This document shows, piece after piece, positions 1 through 7,194 of a stretch of 64,000 nt of DNA. A program made the translations under genes and the position numbers. Under the pieces are notes generated by a model. It was not told the DNA's origin, did no database searches, and saw only the letters and a list, made by a program, of their open reading frames with translations. Numbering within the stretch: the stretch's first letter is position 1; the number at the start of each line of letters is the position of its first letter. Source of the DNA: an uncultured Rhodospirillaceae bacterium (GTDB lineage Bacteria > Pseudomonadota > Alphaproteobacteria > Reyranellales > Reyranellaceae); contig CAMFGZ010000014.1 in assembly GCA_945952105.1 (NCBI GenBank), positions 78,191-142,190 of the forward strand, given 5' to 3'.

Positions 1-311
1 TGGCGCGACAGGTAGTCGGCGGTGGCGCGACCGATCGCGACGGCGATGTGGTCCGCATCGCTCGGCGTCGGGACGACCACGGCGTCCTTCAGTCCGGTCT
101 CGGCGACCAGTTGCCGCTCGAGTTCGACGCACGCGGTCAGGGGCGAATTCACCTGGATATTCACCAGGCCGCTTTCGCGCGCCTCGCCGAGCAGCCGGTT
201 GGCGCGCAGGCGCGTGATCCCGAGCTTGCCCGCGATATCCGCCTGGGTGAGCCCCTCCATGAAATAGAGCCATGCCACGCGCACGCGAAGCTGCTCGTCG
301 TCGTCCGACAT
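1..311 (-). CDS. SorC/DeoR-type sugar-binding transcriptional regulator (N-terminal part, cut by window edge)
   Basis: The minus-strand frame opens with ATG at 311 and runs off the left edge with 103 complete codons. The translation begins MSDDDEQLRVRVAWLYFMEG, followed by LTQADIAGKLGITRLRANRL, a helix-turn-helix of the SorC/sugar-binding family, and then the start of the effector domain (RQLVAETGLKDAVVV). Family members are tetrameric repressors or activators that bind phosphorylated sugars or polyols. It is divergent from the glycerol-1-phosphate dehydrogenase/Ugp-like operon, and a perfect inverted repeat lies between them, so it probably controls that operon and itself. The effector could be a glycerol phosphate or related polyol phosphate; this is inference. 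The effector-binding C-terminus is outside the window. Confidence 0.85.
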   Translation of the reverse strand, partial: MSDDDEQLRVRVAWLYFMEGLTQADIAGKLGITRLRANRLLGEARESGLVNIQVNSPLTACVELERQLVAETGLKDAVVVPTPSDADHIAVAIGRATADYLSR

Positions 312-368
312 CCGTTCATTGCCTCCCGGCCGGACCATGCCGCGCCGGCGGCCGTCTGTCATGGTGTG

Positions 369-402
369 GAAACATTTGTATCTGATTATATACAAATGTT
401 TC
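369..402. promoter_or_regulatory. Perfect inverted repeat, probable operator of the SorC-type regulator
   Basis: The arms GAAACATTTGTA (369-380) and TACAAATGTTTC (391-402) are exact reverse complements separated by a 10-base AT-rich spacer. The element sits in the 131-bp divergent gap between the regulator and the dehydrogenase gene. The sequence GATAAT at 410-415 just downstream could be a -10 element for the operon, so bound regulator would overlap the promoter. It is strikingly AT-rich against its surroundings. Confidence 0.8.
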
Positions 403-442
403 TAGGGTTGATAATGAGGGCCCAAGGCAAAGCGGGCAGGAT

Positions 443-1807
443 ATGGACGGGCAGGACGAGACGCTATCGACCGCGCTTGCGGCCGCTTCGACGACCCGCG
501 ATGTCAGGATCGCCGCGGGAAGCCTCGGCGCCGTACCTGCCGTGCTGAAACGCAGTGCTCCCGCCAGCCGCTACGTCATCGTTGCCGACGATCAAACCTG
601 GGCCGCGGCCGGTGCCCGCGTGCTGTCGCTTCTGAACGCGGACGGGCTTGCGACATCGGATCCTGTGATTCTGGAAGGCCAGCCGCGTGTTAAGGCGAGT
701 GCTGAGACGGCGCGGCGCCTCGCGGCGTCGGTGCAGGCCGAGTCCGCCCTGCCGGTCGCTGTCGGGTCAGGCGTCATCAACGATCTCGTGAAGTACGCCG
801 CCGAGCTGGCCGGCACGGCCTATGCCTGCGTGCCGACGGCGGCCTCGATGGACGGTTACGCCGCCTCGGGCGCTGCCCTGCGCGACGGCGGCTTCAAGCG
901 CACCTTCGCCTGCGCGGCGCCTGTCGCGATTGTGGCCGATCTCGACGTGATCGCGACGGCACCGGCCGCGATGGCCGGCTGGGGCTATGGCGACCTGGTG
1001 GGCAAGATCGTCGCGGGCGCCGATTGGATCTTGGCGGATGCCCTGGGCGTCGAGGCGCTCAATCCGGGTCCCTTCGCGATGGTGCAGGACAATCTCGGCG
1101 ACTGGCTGGCCGATCCGGGCGGCGTGCGGCGAGGAGAAGCGGGGGCGCTCGGCGGGCTGATGCACGGTCTCGTCATGTCGGGGCTCGCCATGCAGGCGCA
1201 CGGCAACTCGCGACCGGCCAGCGGCAGCGACCACCAGTTCGCGCATCTCTGGGAAATGGAAGAGGTGGCGGTCGGCGGCGTGCCGGTCTCGCACGGCGCC
1301 TGTGTCGGTATCGGCTGCCTGTCGATGCTCGCGGCGTACGAATGGCTCCTCGGCCGGGACCTGTCGCACCTCGACCCGATCGAGTGCGCCGCCATGTTGC
1401 CGGCACCTGCGACGCTCGACGCGGAAGTGAAGGCATCATTCCCACTGTCCTTCATGGCCGAGAATGCCTCGGTGGAGGTCGTCGCCAAGTCGGCAGAGCC
1501 ACAGGCCGTCGAAAAGCGCCTGGAACTGCTGGTGCGCGAATGGCCTCGGATCGCCGCCGGACTGCGCGGACGCCTGCCGGAGCCAAAGACGGTGCGACGC
1601 TGGCTGGAAGCGGTTGGCGCACCGGCGACAGCGGAGGCGATCGGCGTCTCGCGCAACAAGCATGCACGCGACTATGCGCGGGCGCGTCTCATTCGCCGGC
1701 GGTTCACCGGCCTCGACGTGCTGCACGAGATTGGATTGTTGGATGTCGCGGTGGCCGAGATGTTCGGCGCCAGCGGATTTTGGAGAGAGTCCCGGGCCGT
1801 GGCCTAG
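443..1807 (+). CDS. egsA: sn-glycerol-1-phosphate dehydrogenase (AraM/EgsA family)
   Basis: This is a 454-residue member of the iron-containing alcohol dehydrogenase/glycerol dehydrogenase superfamily. The family reduces dihydroxyacetone phosphate to sn-glycerol-1-phosphate, the enantiomer of the usual bacterial glycerol-3-phosphate, with NAD(P)H. The nucleotide-binding stretch VGSGVINDLVKY is followed by VPTAASMDGY (residues 130-139), characteristic of the G1P dehydrogenase group. Candidate metal ligands are the Asp in YGDLVGK and His264/His268 (SDHQFAH) and His284 (VSHGA). The start is the ATG at 443, the first after the operator; its Shine-Dalgarno is weak. It is the first gene of a co-directional run with the Ugp-like transporter and phosphodiesterase, which points to processing of imported glycerophosphodiesters or an unusual glycerophosphate. 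A related polyol-phosphate substrate is not excluded. Confidence 0.82.
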   Translation: MDGQDETLSTALAAASTTRDVRIAAGSLGAVPAVLKRSAPASRYVIVADDQTWAAAGARVLSLLNADGLATSDPVILEGQPRVKASAETARRLAASVQAESALPVAVGSGVINDLVKYAAELAGTAYACVPTAASMDGYAASGAALRDGGFKRTFACAAPVAIVADLDVIATAPAAMAGWGYGDLVGKIVAGADWILADALGVEALNPGPFAMVQDNLGDWLADPGGVRRGEAGALGGLMHGLVMSGLAMQAHGNSRPASGSDHQFAHLWEMEEVAVGGVPVSHGACVGIGCLSMLAAYEWLLGRDLSHLDPIECAAMLPAPATLDAEVKASFPLSFMAENASVEVVAKSAEPQAVEKRLELLVREWPRIAAGLRGRLPEPKTVRRWLEAVGAPATAEAIGVSRNKHARDYARARLIRRRFTGLDVLHEIGLLDVAVAEMFGASGFWRESRAVA

Positions 1808-1836
1808 GCGACCGGTTCGACAAAGGGAGGGGTGAG

Positions 1837-3165
1837 ATGGAGAGGACGAGACGGACACTGTTCGGTGGATTGCTGGCCCTCGGGCTGATGACGGGGCTTG
1901 CCGCTCCATCGGTCGCGCAGCAGCGAACCGAGATCCAGTTCTGGCATGCCATGGGCGGCGTGCTGGGCGAGCGGGTCGACGAGATCGTGAGCCGCTACAA
2001 CGCCTCGCAGGCGAAGTACACCGTGGTCGCCACCAACAAGGGCAACTACGACGAGGTGATCAACGGCACCATCGCCGCCTATCGCGCCAAGAAGGCGCCG
2101 CACCTCGTGCAGATCTACGAGCGCGGCTTCATGACGATGCTGCTGTCGGACGCGATCGTGCCGGTGCAGGACCTGCTGACCGAGAAGAAGAAGCAGATCG
2201 ACTGGGCGGACTTCATCAAGCCGGTCGCCAGCTACTACCAGTACAAGGGCAAGCTGATGACCATGCCCTTCAACTCCTCGGCGCCGATCCTCTGGTACAA
2301 CAAGGAGCATTTCGAGAAGGCGGGCTACAGCGCGCCGGCCGAGACGTGGCAGGAACTCGAAAAGCAGCTCTATGCGATCAAGAGCAAGGGCATCGCCGAT
2401 TGCGGCTCGTCGCTTGCCGGCGACTTCTTCTGGAGCCTGATCGAGAACTACAGCACCGTGAACGACCAGCCGTTCGGCACCAGGGCCAACGGCTATGACG
2501 GGCTCGACACCGTCTTCGTCTACAACAAGACGAAGGTCGTCCAGCAGGTGACGCGCCTCAAGAAGTGGATCGACGACGGCATCATGCAGATCGCCGGTCA
2601 GGGCCTCAGCCCCGAGCAGCTCTACACCTCGGGCAAGTGTTCCACGTTCTTTGCCTCGACCGCGGCGCACGGCAGCGTCGAACGCAACGCCAAGATCAAG
2701 TGGAGTGCGACCTATCTTCCGTGGGAGGAGGGCACGACGCCGCGCAACAGCAGCATCGGCGGGGCCACGATCTGGGCGCTGAAGGGCCAGAAGGCCGAGG
2801 ACTATGACGGCGTCGCCGACTTCCTCGCCTTCGTCGCCAGCCCCGACCTGCAGGTCTGGTGGAGCAAGGTGACAGGCTATGTGCCGATCACCAACAAGGC
2901 CTACCAGGTCGCCAAGGCCGAGGGCTATTACAAAGAGAACCCCACCCGCGAGATCGCCATCCTGCAGCTCAACCGCGGCACGCCCACGGCCAATTCGCAG
3001 GGCTTCCACTTCGGCAACTACACGCAGTCGACCTTCGCGCTGCGCCAGGAAATGGAAGCCGTGTGGGCCGGCAAGAAGAAGCCGCAGGAAGCGCTCGACG
3101 ACGCGGTGCGCCGCGGCAACGAGATCCTGCGGCAGTTCGAGAAGATCTATGCAGGCAAGTACTAG
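1837..3165 (+). CDS. ugpB: ABC transporter substrate-binding protein, UgpB-like (glycerol-phosphate/glycerophosphodiester)
   Basis: This 442-residue periplasmic binding protein starts at ATG 1837, preceded by AAAGGGAGGGGTGAG, a strong ribosome-binding site. The N-terminus has a twin-arginine-like signal (RTRRTLFGGLLALGLMTG) ending near APSVAQQ. The mature protein starts with EIQFWHAMGG, the hallmark of UgpB-type binding proteins, followed by ERVDEIVSRYNASQ and later SSAPILWYNKEHFEKAGY. Length matches UgpB (about 440). It lies 29 bp after the dehydrogenase and overlaps the next gene, so it is part of one operon. By family and context, the ligand is glycerol-3-phosphate or a glycerophosphodiester; ligand choice is not readable from motifs alone. 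Confidence 0.88.
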   Translation: MERTRRTLFGGLLALGLMTGLAAPSVAQQRTEIQFWHAMGGVLGERVDEIVSRYNASQAKYTVVATNKGNYDEVINGTIAAYRAKKAPHLVQIYERGFMTMLLSDAIVPVQDLLTEKKKQIDWADFIKPVASYYQYKGKLMTMPFNSSAPILWYNKEHFEKAGYSAPAETWQELEKQLYAIKSKGIADCGSSLAGDFFWSLIENYSTVNDQPFGTRANGYDGLDTVFVYNKTKVVQQVTRLKKWIDDGIMQIAGQGLSPEQLYTSGKCSTFFASTAAHGSVERNAKIKWSATYLPWEEGTTPRNSSIGGATIWALKGQKAEDYDGVADFLAFVASPDLQVWWSKVTGYVPITNKAYQVAKAEGYYKENPTREIAILQLNRGTPTANSQGFHFGNYTQSTFALRQEMEAVWAGKKKPQEALDDAVRRGNEILRQFEKIYAGKY

Positions 3166-4132
3166 CCTTGCCGAGAAATCGTTGCCGGCGGCGGTCCCCG
3201 CGACCTCCCGCCGGCGACGTGCGGCCGGTGCGGGCGGGACCGCGGGATTAAAACGCGCCCACTATCGCAACTCGCGCCTGCCGCTCCTGTTGTTGCTGCC
3301 GCAGCTCCTGATACTGCTGCTGTTCTTCTTCATTCCGGCAGTGCGGGCGCTCGTCCAGGCCTTCGTGATCACCGATCCGTTCGGCAACAGCGTCCAGTTC
3401 GTCTGGTTCGACAATTTCCGCGCCCTGCTCGCGAGCCCCGAATATCGCGATTCCATCTGGGTTACGGTCTGGTTCACGCTGACCCAGAACGTCCTGACGA
3501 TCGGTGTCGCGGGCCTCCTGGCCTTTGCGACCGACCGCGTGATCCGCGGCCGCGGCCTCTACCGCTCCGTCGTACTGCTGCCTTACGCCATCGCGCCGGT
3601 GATCGCCGGAATCCTCTGGGCCTTCCTGTTCAACGCCCATGTGGGTCCGCTGGCCTATGTGCTGAAGGCGCTGGGCATCGCCTGGGACCCGAGCCTCAGC
3701 GGCTTCGATGCCTTCATGCTGGTTACCGTCGCCGCCGCCTGGAAGCACATCTGCTACGACTATATCTTTCTAGTGGCGGCACTTCTGGCGGTGCCGCCGT
3801 CCCTGCTGGAGGCCGCGGCCGTCGATGGCGCGGGTCCTGGCCTGCGCTTCTACAAGATCGCGTTGCCCATGATCGGGCCGACCGTTTTCTTCCTCGTGGT
3901 GATGAACTTCGTCTACGGCTTCTTCGAAACCTTCGCCATCGTCGACGCGGTTACGCGCGGCGGGCCGGGCGGGGCCACCATGATCCTCGTCTACAAGGTC
4001 TACCAGGACGGGTTCGTCCACATCGATCTCGGCTCCTCGGCGGCCCAGTCGGTGCTGCTGATGATCTTCGCCGTGGCGCTTACCCTCCTGCAGTTCCGCT
4101 ATGTCGAGCGGAACGTGAACTACGACGTCTGA
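3149..4132 (+). CDS. ugpA: ABC transporter permease, UgpA-like
   Basis: This is a 327-residue inner-membrane permease. I chose ATG 3149, which overlaps the end of the binding-protein gene by 17 bp; the first transmembrane segment (LPLLLLLPQLLILLLFFFIP) follows about 45 residues later. The sequence TDPFGNSVQFVWFDNFRALL and the conserved permease loop EAAAVDGAGPGLRFYKIALP (the EAA motif that docks on the ATPase) identify it as the MalF/UgpA-type subunit. It is co-directional and translationally coupled to its neighbours, with a one-base gap to ugpE. The N-terminal Arg/Ala-rich extension is long for the family, so a later start is possible. Confidence 0.88.
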   Translation: MQASTSLAEKSLPAAVPATSRRRRAAGAGGTAGLKRAHYRNSRLPLLLLLPQLLILLLFFFIPAVRALVQAFVITDPFGNSVQFVWFDNFRALLASPEYRDSIWVTVWFTLTQNVLTIGVAGLLAFATDRVIRGRGLYRSVVLLPYAIAPVIAGILWAFLFNAHVGPLAYVLKALGIAWDPSLSGFDAFMLVTVAAAWKHICYDYIFLVAALLAVPPSLLEAAAVDGAGPGLRFYKIALPMIGPTVFFLVVMNFVYGFFETFAIVDAVTRGGPGGATMILVYKVYQDGFVHIDLGSSAAQSVLLMIFAVALTLLQFRYVERNVNYDV

Positions 4133-4133
4133 C

Positions 4134-5054
4134 ATGATCGAGCGCACGCGCGGCCTCGACATTGCCTGCCACGGAGTCCTGATCCTGGGCGGACTTCTCG
4201 TTTGCGTACCGATCTACTTCGCCTTTGTCGTCGGCTCGCACACGGTGGGCGACGTGTTGGCCGTGCCGCCACCGTGGCTGCCCGGACGGGAGTTCTTCGA
4301 GAATGCCCGCACGGCCTGGACAAAGGGCAATCTGGGGCGATTGCTGTTCAACTCGCTGGTCGTCGCCGTCGGCATCACGGTGGGCAAGATCGCGGTGTCG
4401 CTGCTCTCGGCCTTTGCCATCTCCTATTTCCGCTTCCGCTTCCGGATGGTGGCCTTCTGGCTGATCTTCGCGTCGCTGATGCTGCCGGTCGAGGTCCGCA
4501 TCCTGCCGACCTACGAGGCCGTGGCCAACGTGGCGCTGCCGCTGCAATGGGCGCTCGACGCGCTCGATGTCGGCCGCTGGATAGGGGCGCTGACGGGCCG
4601 GACGGTCGAGATCGGCCTCGAATGGAACATGATGAATAGCTACAGCGGCCTGATCCTTCCGCTGATTGCCTCGGCCACGGCAACTTTCCTGTTTCGCCAG
4701 TTCTTCCTCACGGTGCCGGAGGAGCTCTGCGAGGCAGCGCGCATCGACGGCGCCTCGCCGTTGCGCTTTTTCTGGCACGTGCTGCTGCCGCTCTCGGTCT
4801 CGAACATGGTCGCGCTGTCCATCATTCTTTTCCTCTACGGCTGGAACCAGTATCTGTGGCCGTTGCTCTTCACCACGGACAAGGACATGGCGACCGCTGT
4901 GATCGGCCTGAAGCACCTGATCCCGCAGTCGGATTCGGAACCGGCCTGGAACGTGGCGATGAACGCCGCGCTGCTGGTGATGCTGCCCCCGGCGCTGGTC
5001 GTCGTGGCGCTGCAGCGCTGGCTCGTGAAGGGGTTGGTCGACAGCGGCAAGTAG
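4134..5054 (+). CDS. ugpE: ABC transporter permease, UgpE-like
   Basis: This 306-residue permease is the MalG/UgpE-type partner. Its start ATG at 4134 follows the ugpA stop by one base. The stretch VVGSHTVGDVLAVPPPWLPG and the EAA loop CEAARIDGASPLRFFWHVLL are diagnostic, and several hydrophobic segments span the protein. No ATP-binding subunit (UgpC/MsiK type) follows. The next gene is a phosphodiesterase, so the transporter must take its ATPase from elsewhere, possibly upstream of the left window edge or from a shared ATPase. Confidence 0.88.
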   Translation: MIERTRGLDIACHGVLILGGLLVCVPIYFAFVVGSHTVGDVLAVPPPWLPGREFFENARTAWTKGNLGRLLFNSLVVAVGITVGKIAVSLLSAFAISYFRFRFRMVAFWLIFASLMLPVEVRILPTYEAVANVALPLQWALDALDVGRWIGALTGRTVEIGLEWNMMNSYSGLILPLIASATATFLFRQFFLTVPEELCEAARIDGASPLRFFWHVLLPLSVSNMVALSIILFLYGWNQYLWPLLFTTDKDMATAVIGLKHLIPQSDSEPAWNVAMNAALLVMLPPALVVVALQRWLVKGLVDSGK

Positions 5055-5067
5055 GAGAGAGCAAGAC

Positions 5068-5820
5068 ATGGTGCTGATCGTCGGCCATCGCGGCGCGCGC
5101 AACCTCTGGCCCGAGAACAGCCTGACGGGCTTCGTGAAGACGCGCGATCTCGGCATCGATGGCGTCGAATTCGACGTCCACCTCTCGCGAGATGGCGAGA
5201 TGGTGGTGATTCACGATCCCTCGCTGGAGCGGACGACCGAGGGCAGGGGCCCCGTCGCGGAACGGACGGCGGCGGAACTTGCCGCGACCCGCTTGCGCGA
5301 TGGCGACGGGGAGGGCGTGCCGACGCTCGATGCCGTACTCGACGTCTATGCTGGCAGCGCGATGGAACTGCACATCGAGATCAAGACCGACTTCCTCGGC
5401 CGCCCCTATCCGGGACTGGAGGCGAAGCTGCTCGATTTGATTGCGCGGCGCGGGCTGCAGCAGACGGCGATCCTGACCTGTTTCGTCCCCGAGATATTGG
5501 AAACGGTGCACCACCTCTCTCCCCGTCAGCGCGTGCTGGGGTCGCTCGACCGTCGATCAGCCGAACTGATGGGTGGGCTGGACGGCGCTCTCGCCCGCTT
5601 CGGCAGGATCGCGGACTGCGTGGTCGCCGTCGAAAAGGGGCTGCTGGCCGACAGTCTGGATCTCTGCCGCCGGAGCCTGGGGGCTGACCGTCTGGGAGCC
5701 TGGGTGCCCAACGAGCCGGAGGACATCGCCTTCTGGCTCTCTCAGCCCATCCGGCGCATCACCACCGATCGGCCCGATCTCGCCCTTGCGGCCCGCTCGG
5801 CCGCATCGTCCGGTAGATGA
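5068..5820 (+). CDS. ugpQ: Glycerophosphodiester phosphodiesterase (UgpQ-like)
   Basis: This is a 250-residue GDPD-family enzyme that hydrolyses glycerophosphodiesters to glycerol phosphate and an alcohol. It starts at ATG 5068 after AGGAGAGAG. The N-terminus IVGHRGARNLWPENSLTGF carries the HRG and PEN signature, followed by DGVEFDVHLSRDGEMVVIHD with the catalytic metal and His residues, and LHIEIKTD. No signal peptide is seen, so it is cytosolic. It lies 13 bp after ugpE as the last gene of the operon and would cleave diesters imported by the transporter. Confidence 0.92.
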   Translation: MVLIVGHRGARNLWPENSLTGFVKTRDLGIDGVEFDVHLSRDGEMVVIHDPSLERTTEGRGPVAERTAAELAATRLRDGDGEGVPTLDAVLDVYAGSAMELHIEIKTDFLGRPYPGLEAKLLDLIARRGLQQTAILTCFVPEILETVHHLSPRQRVLGSLDRRSAELMGGLDGALARFGRIADCVVAVEKGLLADSLDLCRRSLGADRLGAWVPNEPEDIAFWLSQPIRRITTDRPDLALAARSAASSGR

Positions 5821-5881
5821 CGGTCGCTCGATCTTCGCGGCGGCTGCCGCCCCGGCGATGGTGGCGCTTTAGCAATGGACG

Positions 5882-5910
5882 CTAACATCTACTGATATAT
5901 CGCGTATATT
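5882..5910 (+). promoter_or_regulatory. Candidate sigma-70 promoter of the cellulose operon
   Basis: CTAACA (5882-5887) and TATATT (5905-5910) are separated by 17 bases in an AT-rich island inside the 154-bp gap between ugpQ and the first bcs gene. It is the only good -10 candidate I found in that gap. Upstream, GGCGGCTGCCGCC could form a short hairpin after ugpQ but lacks a T-run. Confidence 0.4.
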
Positions 5911-5974
5911 GTGTCCGCACACGTGACGAATCGCGAAGGATGGTGTATCGAAATCGAAGGGTTGAGATACGGAC

Positions 5975-6418
5975 ATGGCGATCAAGAACAACGACGACGT
6001 CTCCCATCTCCTGGATGCGACAGGTCGCACCGGCACGCCCTATCGGGAATTCGAAAGCTCGGCGGATCAAATGTCAGCACCCCTGATCGATGCAATATTC
6101 GGCAAGGACGCGCCCATTCCCGACCGGGAAGAGGTGCCGTTGGGCATTTCGCAGGCACCCGGGCACGATCTCCTTGCCGACGTTTTCGACCGGACCCCAG
6201 CCCCGCCCGTGGTGCTCGGCGGTGATCGGGGAGGGTGGCGCGATCCGGCACCCCGGCCTCAGCCGATCGCGGCCATGCGTGCGCCGGCAGCGGCATCGGC
6301 TGGACCCGTAAGGTCGCTGGGCGACATTCGCCGCATCATCACCCGGCCGGTCGAGCAGGCGGCGAGCCCCCCCTCGAACGACAGTCTCAACGGACTATTC
6401 GACCGACTGGCACGTTGA
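5975..6418 (+). CDS. Small Pro/Ala-rich cellulose operon protein (BcsP/BcsR-like)
   Basis: This 147-residue protein has no signal peptide. Its N-terminus, NNDDVSHLLDATGRTGTPYR, resembles the short N-terminal motif shared by BcsR and BcsP proteins (acidic, D-V/I-S-x-L followed by a Y-x-E-like segment). The rest is low-complexity and rich in Pro and Ala, with the C-terminal SLNGLFDRLAR. Its stop TGA overlaps the ATG of bcsQ by one base, a coupling typical of bcsR-bcsQ or bcsP-bcsQ pairs, where the small protein partners the BcsQ ATPase in placing or stabilising the synthase. Assignment rests on position and the N-terminal motif, so the exact family name is tentative. Confidence 0.6.
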   Translation: MAIKNNDDVSHLLDATGRTGTPYREFESSADQMSAPLIDAIFGKDAPIPDREEVPLGISQAPGHDLLADVFDRTPAPPVVLGGDRGGWRDPAPRPQPIAAMRAPAAASAGPVRSLGDIRRIITRPVEQAASPPSNDSLNGLFDRLAR

Positions 6419-7194
6419 TGTCGGTCGTCTGCTTTTGCTCGCCCAAGGGAGGTGTCGGCAAGACCTCCCTCAGCATCAACGTGGCGGGCGTACTGGCGCG
6501 GTCGGGCCTGCGGGTGCTGGTGGTCGATCTCGACGTCCAGAACTCGATGCGGCTGCATGCCGGCATCCAGCTCGCCGACGACCGCGGCTGGGCGCCTTGC
6601 CTCGTCCACGGCCGCTCCATCCGCGAGGGTGTCCTGACGGCCGGCACCAATCTGCTCGTGCTCCCGTTCGGTCAGGTGAATGCGTCGGAACTCCATGCCG
6701 TGACCGACCATCTCGCCCGCAACGGCGACTGGCTGGCCCACACGCTGGCCCCCTTCATCGAGCGCGGTTTCGTCATCGTCATCGACACGCCGCCCGGCCC
6801 GTCGGTTTTCCTCGAGCAGACCCGAGCGATCTCGACGCTCGACATCGTCATCCTGCAGGCCGACGCCACCTCCGTGTCCCTGCTGTCGACGGTGGAAACG
6901 CAGAGCTTCCTCGGGGCAAGACAGGCGGGTAGCGCGCGCCAGGTGCGCTATGTGTTCAATCTCGTCGACATGCGTCGCAAGCTGACACGAGAAGTTCTCA
7001 CACTGCTGCGGCGCAGGCTCGGCCCGTCGATGATCGGGATCGTGAACTATGACGACAGCTTCGGCGATTCCGTGGCCCACCAGCAACTGCTGGTCGACCG
7101 GGCGCCGGTCAGCAAGGCGGCGGCCGACGTGCGCGGTGTGGCCGCGGCGGTCCAGGGACTTCTTGTTTCCAGCGGGGATCCGGGGCTGACATGA
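6418..7194 (+). CDS. bcsQ: Cellulose biosynthesis ATPase BcsQ (ParA/MinD family)
   Basis: This is a 258-residue SIMIBI ATPase. The N-terminus MSVVCFCSPKGGVGKTSLS holds the deviant Walker A motif KGGVGKTS, then VLVVDLDVQNSMRLH and IVIDTPPG (Walker B region). I chose ATG 6418 because it overlaps the stop of the preceding gene and places the Walker motif at the N-terminus; the open frame extends further upstream only as a shadow. It overlaps bcsA by four bases (ATGA). The known role in the family is assembly and polar or membrane localisation of the cellulose secretion complex. Confidence 0.92.
   Translation: MSVVCFCSPKGGVGKTSLSINVAGVLARSGLRVLVVDLDVQNSMRLHAGIQLADDRGWAPCLVHGRSIREGVLTAGTNLLVLPFGQVNASELHAVTDHLARNGDWLAHTLAPFIERGFVIVIDTPPGPSVFLEQTRAISTLDIVILQADATSVSLLSTVETQSFLGARQAGSARQVRYVFNLVDMRRKLTREVLTLLRRRLGPSMIGIVNYDDSFGDSVAHQQLLVDRAPVSKAAADVRGVAAAVQGLLVSSGDPGLT

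Noticed and set aside
1024..1836. Upstream extension of the ugpB frame inside the dehydrogenase gene
   Set aside because: It is Arg/Gly-rich shadow sequence; the signal peptide and strong ribosome-binding site place the start at 1837.
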